NCBI GenBank assembly: GCA_031409775.1
Contig: JANNXY010000016.1
Coordinates: 1-20,760 of the forward strand
DNA from: JANNXY01 sp031409775
GTDB taxonomy: Bacteria; Patescibacteriota; Minisyncoccia; Phycocordibacterales; CAIZIN01
Reading direction: 5' to 3'
DNA: 20,760 bases
Below, piece by piece: positions 1-6,770 of this stretch. Position 1 is the first letter of the stretch, and every line of letters begins with the position of its first letter. A model generated the notes under the pieces. The model was given only the letters and a program-made list of their open reading frames with translations, ran no database searches and had not been told where the DNA came from. A program made the position numbers and the translations under genes.

Positions 1-74
1 GCTCTCTTGTGAAGAACTCGGAGATTGCAGAGTTCTAGAAGGCGCATCTTGATTTCTTCTGGGGTCAATTTCAC
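1..74 (-). CDS. Possible 5' end of a minus-strand gene (partial)
   Basis: Reading leftwards from a GTG at 74-72, an open frame runs off the window edge and gives MKLTPEEIKMRLLELCNLRV followed by LHKR, which has the composition of a real amphipathic N-terminus. A TTG two codons further in (68-66) is an alternative start, preceded by AAAGGTGA as a possible ribosome site. The fragment is too short to assign a family. It could equally be chance coding in an intergenic stretch. Confidence 0.25.
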   Translation of the reverse strand, partial: MKLTPEEIKMRLLELCNLRVLHKR

Positions 75-171
75 CTTTACATTTTACCATGGTCAAGGTT
101 GACTGACTAGGGAGAGAGTGGTGGGAGGTGTGGATAGTTACTGGGTGTATTGTTGACTTTATCAATATGTA

Positions 172-729
172 ATGTTAAATTCTGATAAGCAAACCCGAAC
201 ATTTAAACAACAAGCAAAAATGAGCCTTGCATCAAGTAGTATGTATACTAATTTCAAACTGCTGGAAAAGACTGGAACAAAGATTACGGTCGATGCCAAA
301 GCCAATCTCAAAAAGTTAAGTGAAATGGAGAAGCAGATTGATTATTTAACTTCTCAGTTACAGGTGGCCCGAAAAGAAAACGCATTATTGCGCAAACAAC
401 TTTCGAGGGCATCCAAAGGAAAACCCGAAGTTGAGCTAGCCAGGTTACCCAAGGAGTTATTCAGAAAATTAGATGGTGATATCCTGATTTATGATGCGCA
501 CAGAATTCTGCCAATCTACGAAGAGTTAGATGTTTATAGCAAACAATCTTATACTCGCGCAAGAAACTTCCTAAATAATTCTGGTTTAAGTACTGTGGCA
601 GATTTGGTAGCCCATAATGGCTTCGAAAGTTTTTTCTTCAAGAGGAATTTTGGCAAGAAAACTAGATTCCTGCTTGAGGCTTCGATGAATCACTATGGTC
701 TGAAATTTCTCGGCAAACCTACCACCTAA
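172..729 (+). CDS. Coiled-coil protein with C-terminal RNAP alpha-CTD-like domain
   Basis: The 185-aa product has no signal peptide or membrane segment. Residues about 43-82 form a charged, Leu-rich heptad region (SEMEKQIDYLTSQLQVARKE), a likely coiled coil giving dimerisation. Residues about 120-180 resemble the C-terminal domain of the RNA polymerase alpha subunit: a helix with TRARNFLNNSGLSTVADLVA, then the RNFGKKT helix-hairpin-helix signature at 158-164 and a closing helix ending in HYGLKF. In alpha-CTD this fold binds UP-element DNA and activators; DNA binding here is inferred from that resemblance. ATG 172 has no clear Shine-Dalgarno site, and an in-frame ATG at 220 (Met17) is a possible alternative start because a TTGACT at 153-158 would place transcription inside the longer frame. 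It stands alone with its own terminator. Function unknown; domain call moderately confident. Confidence 0.75.
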   Translation: MLNSDKQTRTFKQQAKMSLASSSMYTNFKLLEKTGTKITVDAKANLKKLSEMEKQIDYLTSQLQVARKENALLRKQLSRASKGKPEVELARLPKELFRKLDGDILIYDAHRILPIYEELDVYSKQSYTRARNFLNNSGLSTVADLVAHNGFESFFFKRNFGKKTRFLLEASMNHYGLKFLGKPTT

Positions 730-750
730 ATTAAGGTGGATTTTATTTTC
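722..750 (+). terminator. Intrinsic terminator overlapping the stop of the alpha-CTD-like gene
   Basis: CCACCT (722-727) pairs with AGGTGG (734-739) around a six-base AAATTA loop, followed by ATTTTATTTTC. The stem begins before the TAA stop at 727-729, so the terminator is built into the last codons of the gene. Confidence 0.6.
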
Positions 751-786
751 TTGCAAACACCCACCGTCTCTCGATGACTCGAGCCA

Positions 787-857
787 CCTCCCTCGAGGGA
801 GGACTTGATTCGTGCATGAAAGTCTCCCCTGGAGGGGAGTACTCCTGTATTCAGGAG
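787..857. repeat. Cluster of three related palindromes upstream of the DUF559 gene
   Basis: Three inverted repeats sit in 71 bases: CCTCCCTCGAGGGAGG (787-802, a perfect 16-bp palindrome), CTCCCCT-GG-AGGGGAG (824-839), and CTCCTG-TATT-CAGGAG (842-857). All share a CTCC...GGAG theme, which argues against chance. None has a T-run behind it, so they do not look like ordinary terminators. They may be a REP-like or palindromic mobile element associated with the adjacent nuclease-like gene; that link is inference. Confidence 0.7.
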
Positions 858-877
858 GGAGGGGTGTCGAATGGGTG

Positions 878-883
878 TATAAT
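878..883 (+). promoter_or_regulatory. -10 box giving a leaderless DUF559 transcript
   Basis: A perfect TATAAT ends six bases before the ATG at 890, so the expected transcription start is the A of the start codon. No Shine-Dalgarno site is present. No good -35 hexamer is visible at 16-18 bases upstream. Confidence 0.6.
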
Positions 884-889
884 TAATAC

Positions 890-1264
890 ATGGAATTCGT
901 TCACTATAATAGAAATTTAAAACAACGAGCGAGAGATTTACGCAAGAATGGAACTTTATCGGAAGCATTGCTGTGGCAACAGCTAAAAGGTCGACAGATA
1001 TTGGGTTATAAATTCACCCGTCAAAAACCAATTGATAATTATATCGTTGATTTCTACTGCCCATCTATTAAACTTGCTATAGAAATCGATGGCCATAGCC
1101 ACGACCAGAAAATAGACCAAGATATTTGGAGGCAAAACCAATTAGAAATATTGGGTATTAAGTTTCTGCGCTTTACTGATGAAGATGTAAAGAAAAATAT
1201 GAATGCAGTTTTAATGAAAATAAAAGATGAGCTAGGCGGCAGAGCGGAATCTGGGATTGAGTAA
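890..1264 (+). CDS. DUF559 endonuclease-domain protein (Vsr-like PD-(D/E)XK fold)
   Basis: The 124-aa product matches the full DUF559 layout. It has an N-terminal basic helix (KQRARDLRKNGTLSEALLWQ), the GYKFTRQKPIDNYIVDFYCP segment, and the core AIEIDGHSH, followed by an amphipathic helix and the closing strand LGIKFLRF. The expected PD-(D/E)XK-type acidic residues are present as Asp54, Glu65 and Asp67, so the nuclease core looks intact. Families of this type are related to very-short-patch-repair endonucleases, but no cellular substrate is established and none can be read here. No methyltransferase or mismatch repair gene is adjacent. The gene is more A/T-rich than the genes that follow, has a leaderless promoter, and is preceded by three palindromes, which together suggest a small selfish or transferred unit. 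Confidence 0.88.
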   Translation: MEFVHYNRNLKQRARDLRKNGTLSEALLWQQLKGRQILGYKFTRQKPIDNYIVDFYCPSIKLAIEIDGHSHDQKIDQDIWRQNQLEILGIKFLRFTDEDVKKNMNAVLMKIKDELGGRAESGIE

Positions 1265-1292
1265 GAAAGCAGTCTCTGATATCATTACCACC

Positions 1293-2090
1293 ATGGAACA
1301 TCTAAGCAAACAGCAAATTGTTTTACTCACACTTCTCGTGAGCCTAGTGACATCTATCGCCACAGGTATCACTACTGTATCACTTCTCGACCAGGCACCG
1401 CAGAGTGTGACACAGACGATAAATAGGGTGGTGGAGAGAACTATCGAGAAGGCGATCCCTAGTGAACCGATCAGAGTCCCGGTCAAAGAAGTTACAACCG
1501 TGATCGTAAAGGAAGAAGATCAGGTTATTGGTGTAGTAGAAATAGGCAAGAAGTCTATCGTGCGTATCAAAGACGAAGATGATGGTGCACTGCTAGGCCT
1601 GGGTACAATACTGACTCCGGATGGTATCGTAGTCGCAGATAAAGGCATTACAGATGGCGAGCATGATTATGGATTCGTGTATAACGGGCAGACATACAAA
1701 GCCGAATTGCTCGACAATAAAAATTCCAAAGATTCCCAAGTCGCATTTCTGAGATTCTCTGATCTCGGCACCACCACCGTCTCAGTAGCGGCGCAGGCGA
1801 GTACTGGCTCGATCAAGGCTGGTCAGACCGTAGTGGCTCTCACTGGAGCAGAGCGTGATGTGGTATCGGTAGGGATTATTTCGAGCTTGCTTGATTCTGT
1901 GGCCACAGACGATGCTCCGGCAATATTGTCAGAGATTGATACGACCTTTTCCAGAGACGGCTTGATTGCTGGTACGCCGATGTTCAATCTCCAGGGCCAA
2001 TTGGTTGCTGTAAAGGCTGGGGAACTCGGTTCGCTTTTGACCATAAATATCGTAAACAGTTTGTTGACTAATATATTAGATGTTATATAA
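1293..2090 (+). CDS. Membrane-anchored trypsin/HtrA-like protein, catalytic triad lost
   Basis: The product is 265 aa from ATG 1293. A TTG at 1257 would add 12 residues but overlaps the upstream gene and gives a poorer N-terminus. A hydrophobic segment at about residues 9-31 anchors the protein, followed by a stalk (about 40-75) and a beta-rich domain laid out like an HtrA/S1C protease. Aligned by eye, the three catalytic positions are replaced. The TNNHVV-type His position reads ADKGIT (Gly118), the DLAVL Asp position reads QVAFL (Gln149, with Asp147 nearby), and the GNSGGPL Ser position reads IAGTPM (Ala226). It should therefore be inactive and may act as an extracytoplasmic binding or scaffold domain; the role is inferred. 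No PDZ domain is visible. The clpB promoter lies in its last codons. Confidence 0.75.
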   Translation: MEHLSKQQIVLLTLLVSLVTSIATGITTVSLLDQAPQSVTQTINRVVERTIEKAIPSEPIRVPVKEVTTVIVKEEDQVIGVVEIGKKSIVRIKDEDDGALLGLGTILTPDGIVVADKGITDGEHDYGFVYNGQTYKAELLDNKNSKDSQVAFLRFSDLGTTTVSVAAQASTGSIKAGQTVVALTGAERDVVSVGIISSLLDSVATDDAPAILSEIDTTFSRDGLIAGTPMFNLQGQLVAVKAGELGSLLTINIVNSLLTNILDVI

Positions 2091-2091
2091 T
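2064..2091 (+). promoter_or_regulatory. Promoter of clpB inside the end of the upstream gene
   Basis: TTGACT (2064-2069), a 16-base spacer and TATAAT (2086-2091) form a near-consensus housekeeping promoter. Transcription should start at about 2098, leaving a leader of only about four bases before ATG 2102. No CIRCE-type inverted repeat is visible, so heat-shock control by HrcA is not evident. Confidence 0.75.
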
Positions 2092-2101
2092 GTAGGCAAT
2101 T

Positions 2102-4777
2102 ATGCCACCACTAGAGCATTTCACAACCAAAGCCCGCGAAGTCATACGCAAAGCTCATGAGCTAGCTATTGAGCGTGGCCAGAACCATGTGAACACACTC
2201 CACCTGCTAACAGCGCTCGTTTTACAAGACGATAGTGTGGTTGGTATCACGCTAGACAAGCTCGAGGTAGATACGATACTACTTACCGACATGCTCCTAG
2301 ACGCTATAGAAGGCACCGAGGCGAGCCAGACTATCGCACCGTCTTACCAGATGTATCTGGCACCTGACTTTGCCCAGATCGTTGAACATTCAACCAAGAT
2401 AGCTGCTGGGATGAAAGACGAATTCGTATCTATAGAGCATATATTTCTAGCTATGTTTGATGTATCAGGCAAGGCTCGCGACATCATAAACAAGTTTAAA
2501 ATCAGTCGCGATGATGTTGCGCGTATCCTGTCTGATCTCAAGCATCACAAATTAGACACACCACAGACCAAGAAATCCAAAGCACTTATCAAATACACTC
2601 GCAGTCTCACCGCTCTGGCCAAAGAAAACAAACTCGATCCCGTAATCGGTCGCGACAACGAGATTCACCGTATAATCCAGATCCTTTCTCGTCGTACGAA
2701 GAATAATCCAATCCTCATTGGGGAAGCGGGGGTTGGCAAGACAGCTATAGTAGAAGGACTTGCCAACCGTATAGTAGCCGGAGATGTCCCTGACTCACTC
2801 AAAGACAAAGAGCTCGTATCGCTCGATATGGGACTACTCGTAGCTGGTACCAAATACCGTGGTGAGTTCGAAGAACGTCTCAAGAATATCCTAAAGGAAA
2901 TTGAAAGAGCCCAGGGCAAAGTAATCCTATTTATCGATGAGATACATACTATAGTGGGTGCAGGTGCTGCAGAGGGGTCACTAGATGCATCCAACATGCT
3001 CAAGCCCGCCTTGGCTCGTGGAGAACTACGCGCTATCGGTGCAACAACGATCAAAGAATATCAAAAATACATAGAGAAAGATCCTGCACTCACTCGTAGA
3101 TTCCAACCAGTATATGTGAGCGAACCTTCTATCGAAGACGCTGTAGCAATACTGCGCGGGGTCAAGGAGAAATACGAGCTTTATCACGGTGTCCATATAC
3201 TCGACGACGCCATAGTTGCCGCAGTGAACTTGTCTAGTCGCTATATATCTGACAGATTCCTACCAGACAAAGCAGTCGACCTCATAGACGAGGCGGCCTC
3301 ATCGCTTAAAATTTCTCTAGAAAACATGCCACAACCACTCGAAGAATCCCGCCGCAAAATAATGCGTTTAGAAATCGAAAGGGAAGCTATCAAGAATGAG
3401 ACAGAAAGTCCCAAAACCAAGGCAAGGTTGTGGGAAATCGAGAACGAAGTCGCAAACCTAAAGGAAAAGAGCTCCGAGATAGAATTACGCTGGAAAAATG
3501 AAAAGGAACTCATCACCCAGATCAAATCCATCAAGGCTCGCCTCGAGGAACTCCGCAACGAAGCAGACCAGGCAGAGCAGAAGAGTGATCTGGCTCGTGT
3601 CGCAGAGATACGCTATGGTCAGATTCCAACCCTTCAAAAGGATCTAGAAGCTAAAGCTAAGAAACTAAAGAAAATCCAAAGCACCCACAGAATACTCAAA
3701 GAAGAAATTACCGAGACTGACATCGCTGATGTAGTTTCGCGCTGGACAGGTATCCCGGTAAACAGAATGCTCGAAGAAGAAATAGCGAAACTATCCCGCA
3801 TTGCAGAGAATTTAACAAATAAAGTCGTGGGACAAAATGAAGCAGTGAAGAAAATCTCAGACACGATCAAGCGCTCTCGTGCTGGTATATCTGACCCCAA
3901 CAAGCCTATTGGTTCGTTCATATTCCTCGGTCCTACGGGCGTGGGCAAGACCGAGCTCACCAAGGCTCTGGCAGAGTTCATGTTCGATGATGAGAAGGCA
4001 CTTATCCGTGTCGACATGTCGGAATTCATGGAGCGACACTCAGTGTCCAAGCTCATCGGTGCTCCCGCGGGCTATGTGGGATACGAAGAAGGCGGGCAGC
4101 TCACAGAGATGGTTAGGCATCGTCCATACTCTGTAATACTGTTCGACGAGATCGAGAAGGCTCACCCAGAAGTGTTCAACATACTCCTGCAGGTGTTTGA
4201 CAATGGGCGACTAACTGATGCCAAAGGCCGCTTGGTAAATTTTAAAAACACTATCATCATCCTCACATCGAACATCGGTGCAGAATTTATAGACAAGATG
4301 GAGAGACTCGGGTTCGCGAGTGACAATGATGGCAAGCAGGATTACAATGCTGCCAAAGACAAGGTAATGACAGCTCTCAAGTCCCACTTCCGTCCAGAAT
4401 TCCTCAACCGTCTCGATGATGTGATTATATTTGATATTCTAAACGAAAGCTCTATCGAGAAGATTGTGGGAATACAAGTAGAAATAGTAAAGAAGCGTCT
4501 CGCTGGCAAAGACATCAACCTGATCATCACTCCAGAAGTCATGAAGGAGCTCGCGCGCGAAGGCTATGATCCCAAGTACGGTGCACGACCGCTCAAGCGC
4601 GTGATCCAGAACAAGATCCTCAACCCATTAGCGGAGCTTATGATCGCCCGCAAAGCCGAGCCGGGTTGTGTGGTTACAGTGACACTAAAGAACGGTGTGT
4701 TTGCGTTTGATACAAAGAAAGCCAAGAAAAATTCTATTCTATCGGATTTCAAACCTAGTAGAATGATTGCTAAATAA
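2102..4777 (+). CDS. clpB: ATP-dependent chaperone ClpB (Hsp100 disaggregase)
   Basis: The 891-aa product has the full ClpB order. A double Clp-N domain (about 1-140) is followed by AAA-1 with Walker A GEAGVGKT (207-214) and Walker B ILFIDE (Asp279-Glu280). A long coiled-coil middle domain (about 400-530) comes next, then AAA-2 with Walker A GPTGVGKT (610-617) and the C-terminal D2-small domain ending near GYDPKYGARPLKR. The middle domain carries the ClpB-typical SDLARVAEIRYGQIPTLQKD segment and is far longer than that of ClpC or ClpA, and I see no ClpP-binding tripeptide loop. That makes ClpB, not a protease-partnered ClpC, the better call. ClpB threads aggregated proteins through its pore with DnaK help; dnaK is not in this window. 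The last about 20 residues are a basic tail that may be a lineage extension. Confidence 0.95.
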   Translation: MPPLEHFTTKAREVIRKAHELAIERGQNHVNTLHLLTALVLQDDSVVGITLDKLEVDTILLTDMLLDAIEGTEASQTIAPSYQMYLAPDFAQIVEHSTKIAAGMKDEFVSIEHIFLAMFDVSGKARDIINKFKISRDDVARILSDLKHHKLDTPQTKKSKALIKYTRSLTALAKENKLDPVIGRDNEIHRIIQILSRRTKNNPILIGEAGVGKTAIVEGLANRIVAGDVPDSLKDKELVSLDMGLLVAGTKYRGEFEERLKNILKEIERAQGKVILFIDEIHTIVGAGAAEGSLDASNMLKPALARGELRAIGATTIKEYQKYIEKDPALTRRFQPVYVSEPSIEDAVAILRGVKEKYELYHGVHILDDAIVAAVNLSSRYISDRFLPDKAVDLIDEAASSLKISLENMPQPLEESRRKIMRLEIEREAIKNETESPKTKARLWEIENEVANLKEKSSEIELRWKNEKELITQIKSIKARLEELRNEADQAEQKSDLARVAEIRYGQIPTLQKDLEAKAKKLKKIQSTHRILKEEITETDIADVVSRWTGIPVNRMLEEEIAKLSRIAENLTNKVVGQNEAVKKISDTIKRSRAGISDPNKPIGSFIFLGPTGVGKTELTKALAEFMFDDEKALIRVDMSEFMERHSVSKLIGAPAGYVGYEEGGQLTEMVRHRPYSVILFDEIEKAHPEVFNILLQVFDNGRLTDAKGRLVNFKNTIIILTSNIGAEFIDKMERLGFASDNDGKQDYNAAKDKVMTALKSHFRPEFLNRLDDVIIFDILNESSIEKIVGIQVEIVKKRLAGKDINLIITPEVMKELAREGYDPKYGARPLKRVIQNKILNPLAELMIARKAEPGCVVTVTLKNGVFAFDTKKAKKNSILSDFKPSRMIAK

Positions 4778-4780
4778 CAG

Positions 4781-4852
4781 CGGGCTCGCCGAGACTCGAA
4801 CTCGGAACCTTCCTTTTGGAGAGGAATGTTTTACCATTGAAACTACAAGCCC
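4781..4852 (-). tRNA. tRNA-Trp (anticodon CCA)
   Basis: On the minus strand GGGCTTG pairs with CGAGCCC as the acceptor stem. The D-arm is GTTT/AAAC, the anticodon stem TTCCT/AGGAA holds loop CTCCAAA (anticodon CCA), and the T-arm is CCGAG-TTCGAGT-CTCGG. The discriminator is G and the CCA tail is not encoded. A37 is followed by A38 and preceded by A36, the MiaA recognition triplet. The CCA anticodon reads UGG only, consistent with UGA remaining a stop codon. Confidence 0.95.
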
Positions 4853-4863
4853 AATAACATCAA

Positions 4864-4891
4864 ATTATACACAAATTGGACAATAAGTCAT
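4864..4891 (-). promoter_or_regulatory. Promoter for tRNA-Trp
   Basis: Reading leftwards, ATGACT (4891-4886), a 16-base spacer and TATAAT (4869-4864) lie just upstream of the tRNA 5' end at 4852. It overlaps the oppositely oriented tRNA-Tyr promoter, so the two polymerases would compete for the same DNA. Confidence 0.55.
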
Positions 4892-4905
4892 TTTTCTAAT
4901 AAAAT
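4876..4905 (+). promoter_or_regulatory. Promoter for tRNA-Tyr
   Basis: TTGGAC (4876-4881), an 18-base spacer and TAAAAT (4900-4905) predict a start at about 4912, three bases before the mature tRNA-Tyr 5' end. The 62-base gap between the two tRNAs thus holds two interleaved divergent promoters. Confidence 0.55.
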
Positions 4906-4914
4906 GCTCCCTAT

Positions 4915-5001
4915 GCGCAGGTGGCAGAGTGGTCAATTGCAATAGACTGTAAATCTATCGCCCTATGGGCTACACAGGTTCAAATCCTGTCCTGCGCACC
5001 A
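4915..5001 (+). tRNA. tRNA-Tyr (anticodon GTA)
   Basis: This is a class II tRNA of 87 nt including an encoded CCA. The acceptor is GCGCAGG/CCTGCGC, the anticodon stem ATAGA/TCTAT holds loop CTGTAAA (anticodon GTA), a long variable arm contains GCCC/GGGC, and the T-arm is ACAGG/CCTGT. A36-A37-A38 matches the MiaA target motif. Its last 22 bases are antisense to the end of miaA. Confidence 0.95.
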
Positions 5002-5870
5002 TCCCAAATAATCTCCTTGTCCCTCCTAAACCAAGTTCTCTGGCGCTTCACATAGTGCCAGATTTCTGTTTCGAGTTTGTTTAACATTTCTACTTTACTC
5101 ATTTTCTTTTGTAGAAATAATGCAATGTATTTATATTCGAGCCCGAGTGAATCGAGGCGCTTCCAGCTCACTTTGCTTGTATCGTGCAGATTCTTTACTT
5201 CGCGCATCATACCTTGCTTCATTCTCTTTGCTAGTCTGATTTTAATTCTTTCTTTTAATTTATCGTCCGGCATATCGAGCCCGATTTGGATAAAATTGTA
5301 TTTTCCTCCAGCTGGTGGATTAACCTTTAATTTAGGAACTTTGCCTAATGCTGTGGCTATCTCGATCGCTCTTACGAGTCTTACTTTATTTAATTTATCA
5401 ATAGTTTTCGCACGTTCGGGATCGAGCTTTTTAAGTTTTAGGAATAATTTATCTAAACTTAGCTTGTCCAACTTTTTTCGCAAGATTTTATTGGGTGGAA
5501 CTTCTGGTAACACCAAACCTTTGACAATAGAATCGATATAGAATCCTGTGCCGCCGCAGATGATCGGCACTTTCCCTCTAGCAATTATTTCCTCGATCTT
5601 TTTATTGGCCAATTTCTGGAAATCAGAAACAGTGAAAATCTTTTTCACACTACATACATTGAGCAGGTGATGGGGGACGCCGCGCATTTCTTTCTTTGTA
5701 ATTTTCCCACTACCGATATCTAGTCCTCTGTAGACTTGGCGTGAGTCAGCAGATATTATTTCAGCTTGGCCGATCTTGTGTTTGGCAAGATTTAGGCCGA
5801 TTTCTACAGCCAGATCACTTTTACCTGTTGCTGTCGGTCCACAAACTACTATTACATTGGGTTTGTTCAT
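4980..5870 (-). CDS. miaA: tRNA dimethylallyltransferase MiaA
   Basis: The 296-aa enzyme transfers a dimethylallyl group from DMAPP to N6 of A37 in tRNAs that read codons starting with U. P-loop GPTATGKS lies at residues 11-18, followed by the DSRQVYRGLDIGS active-site segment, the GVPHHLL motif, the GGTGFYI motif and the C-terminal W-rich KRQRTWFRRD region. ATG 5870 was chosen because it begins the family-typical MNKPNVIVVCGPTATGKS; the upstream in-frame Met (5957) only adds a non-conserved hydrophobic stretch. The final residues (GAQDRI) are encoded by the antisense of tRNA-Tyr. Both neighbouring tRNAs, Trp-CCA and Tyr-GTA, are expected MiaA substrates. The partner gene miaB is not in the window. 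Confidence 0.95.
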   Translation of the reverse strand: MNKPNVIVVCGPTATGKSDLAVEIGLNLAKHKIGQAEIISADSRQVYRGLDIGSGKITKKEMRGVPHHLLNVCSVKKIFTVSDFQKLANKKIEEIIARGKVPIICGGTGFYIDSIVKGLVLPEVPPNKILRKKLDKLSLDKLFLKLKKLDPERAKTIDKLNKVRLVRAIEIATALGKVPKLKVNPPAGGKYNFIQIGLDMPDDKLKERIKIRLAKRMKQGMMREVKNLHDTSKVSWKRLDSLGLEYKYIALFLQKKMSKVEMLNKLETEIWHYVKRQRTWFRRDKEIIWDGAQDRI

Positions 5871-5879
5871 AAATAAAAA

Positions 5880-5923
5880 CTCTTTCTCAAATTTTTGGCT
5901 TCTTGGGCCAAGAAAAGAAAGAG
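5880..5923. repeat. Nested inverted repeat between miaA and ftsE
   Basis: A 15-base palindrome TTCTTGG-G-CCAAGAA (5900-5914) is flanked by CTCTTTC (5880-5886) and GAAAGAG (5917-5923), which can form an outer stem. It begins ten bases upstream of the miaA start, in the divergent miaA/ftsE gap, so it could be an operator or part of a 5' leader. No T-run follows on either strand to make it a terminator. Confidence 0.45.
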
Positions 5924-6046
5924 CGACAGAAAACCAGAACGAGAATAAGAATGACAAAAAAGCCTATAAACGGATCGATATTTCTCATAAGTCTGTCACC
6001 AAGCTATCATTTCTGGCTCTTTATTTCAACTTTTCTAGATATCGGG

Positions 6047-6052
6047 TATAAT
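6047..6052 (+). promoter_or_regulatory. -10 box giving a leaderless ftsEX transcript
   Basis: TATAAT ends six bases before ATG 6059, predicting transcription start exactly at the A of the start codon. No strong -35 is visible (TTTCAA at 6024-6029 is weak). Confidence 0.65.
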
Positions 6053-6058
6053 ATACGG

Positions 6059-6739
6059 ATGATTTACTTCGACAATGTTTCGAAAATATATAATGACAAA
6101 TCCGTAGGACTAGATGGTGTTACGTTCAAGATCGCTCCGAGCGAGTTCGTATCTGTAGTGGGTCATTCTGGTGCGGGAAAGACTACACTTCTCAAGATGA
6201 TCCTAGCCGAAGACAAGCCTAGTACAGGCAAGGTTTTTTTTGAATCAACCAACGTACATAGACTCAACCCCAAAGGTGTTGTGCATTATCGTCGCAAGAT
6301 AGGTACTGTATTCCAGGACTTCCGATTACTTCCCAACAAAACAGTGTACGAAAACATCGCCTTCGCTATGGAAGCAGCTGGTCGAAGCGACGAAGAGATC
6401 GAAGCCGATGTACCGCATGTGCTAGAGCTCGTCGACCTCAAGCACAAGATGTGGAGCTTCCCTAGACAGCTCTCTGGAGGCGAGAAGCAGCGTGTAGCGA
6501 TAGCTCGTGCGATAGTGAACCAGCCCGACATCATCATCGCCGACGAGCCCACAGGCAACCTCGATCCAGTGAACACTTATGATATCGTACAGATACTCAA
6601 GAAAGTAAACGACCTCGGTACCACAGTTATACTTACTACACACAACAAAGGCGTAATAGACAGCCTCGAGAGGCGTGTGATCACGATGGACAAGGGTCGT
6701 ATTGTACGTGATGATACCGAAGGGCGATACGTTCTTTAA
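6059..6739 (+). CDS. ftsE: Cell division ATP-binding protein FtsE
   Basis: The 226-aa ABC ATPase is the cytoplasmic half of FtsEX, which gates peptidoglycan hydrolases at the division septum. It shows Walker A GHSGAGKT (35-42), the Q-loop FQDFRLLP (from 85), signature LSGGEKQR (138-145), Walker B IIIADEPTGNLD (158-169) and the H-loop TTHN. The FtsE-type start MIYFDNVSKIY and usual length support ATG 6059; the frame is open further upstream but without family similarity, and the -10 box would lie inside it. It is followed after 31 bases by ftsX. Those 31 bases contain no Shine-Dalgarno site. Confidence 0.96.
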   Translation: MIYFDNVSKIYNDKSVGLDGVTFKIAPSEFVSVVGHSGAGKTTLLKMILAEDKPSTGKVFFESTNVHRLNPKGVVHYRRKIGTVFQDFRLLPNKTVYENIAFAMEAAGRSDEEIEADVPHVLELVDLKHKMWSFPRQLSGGEKQRVAIARAIVNQPDIIIADEPTGNLDPVNTYDIVQILKKVNDLGTTVILTTHNKGVIDSLERRVITMDKGRIVRDDTEGRYVL

Positions 6740-6770
6740 ACTTTCAACTAATAACTAACCACTAATCAAA

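Noticed and set aside
726..968. Minus-strand 80-aa open frame across the palindromes
   Set aside because: It is a translation of the palindrome cluster and the DUF559 5' end; no promoter, no coherent protein character.
2665..3054. Long minus-strand frames within clpB (also 3241-3558 and 3634-4056)
   Set aside because: Antisense shadows of a strongly conserved ClpB frame; compositions are Ser/Ile/Arg-rich without motifs.
5903..6058. 52-codon upstream extension of the ftsE frame
   Set aside because: It covers the nested inverted repeat and the TATAAT of ftsE and has no similarity to FtsE N-termini.
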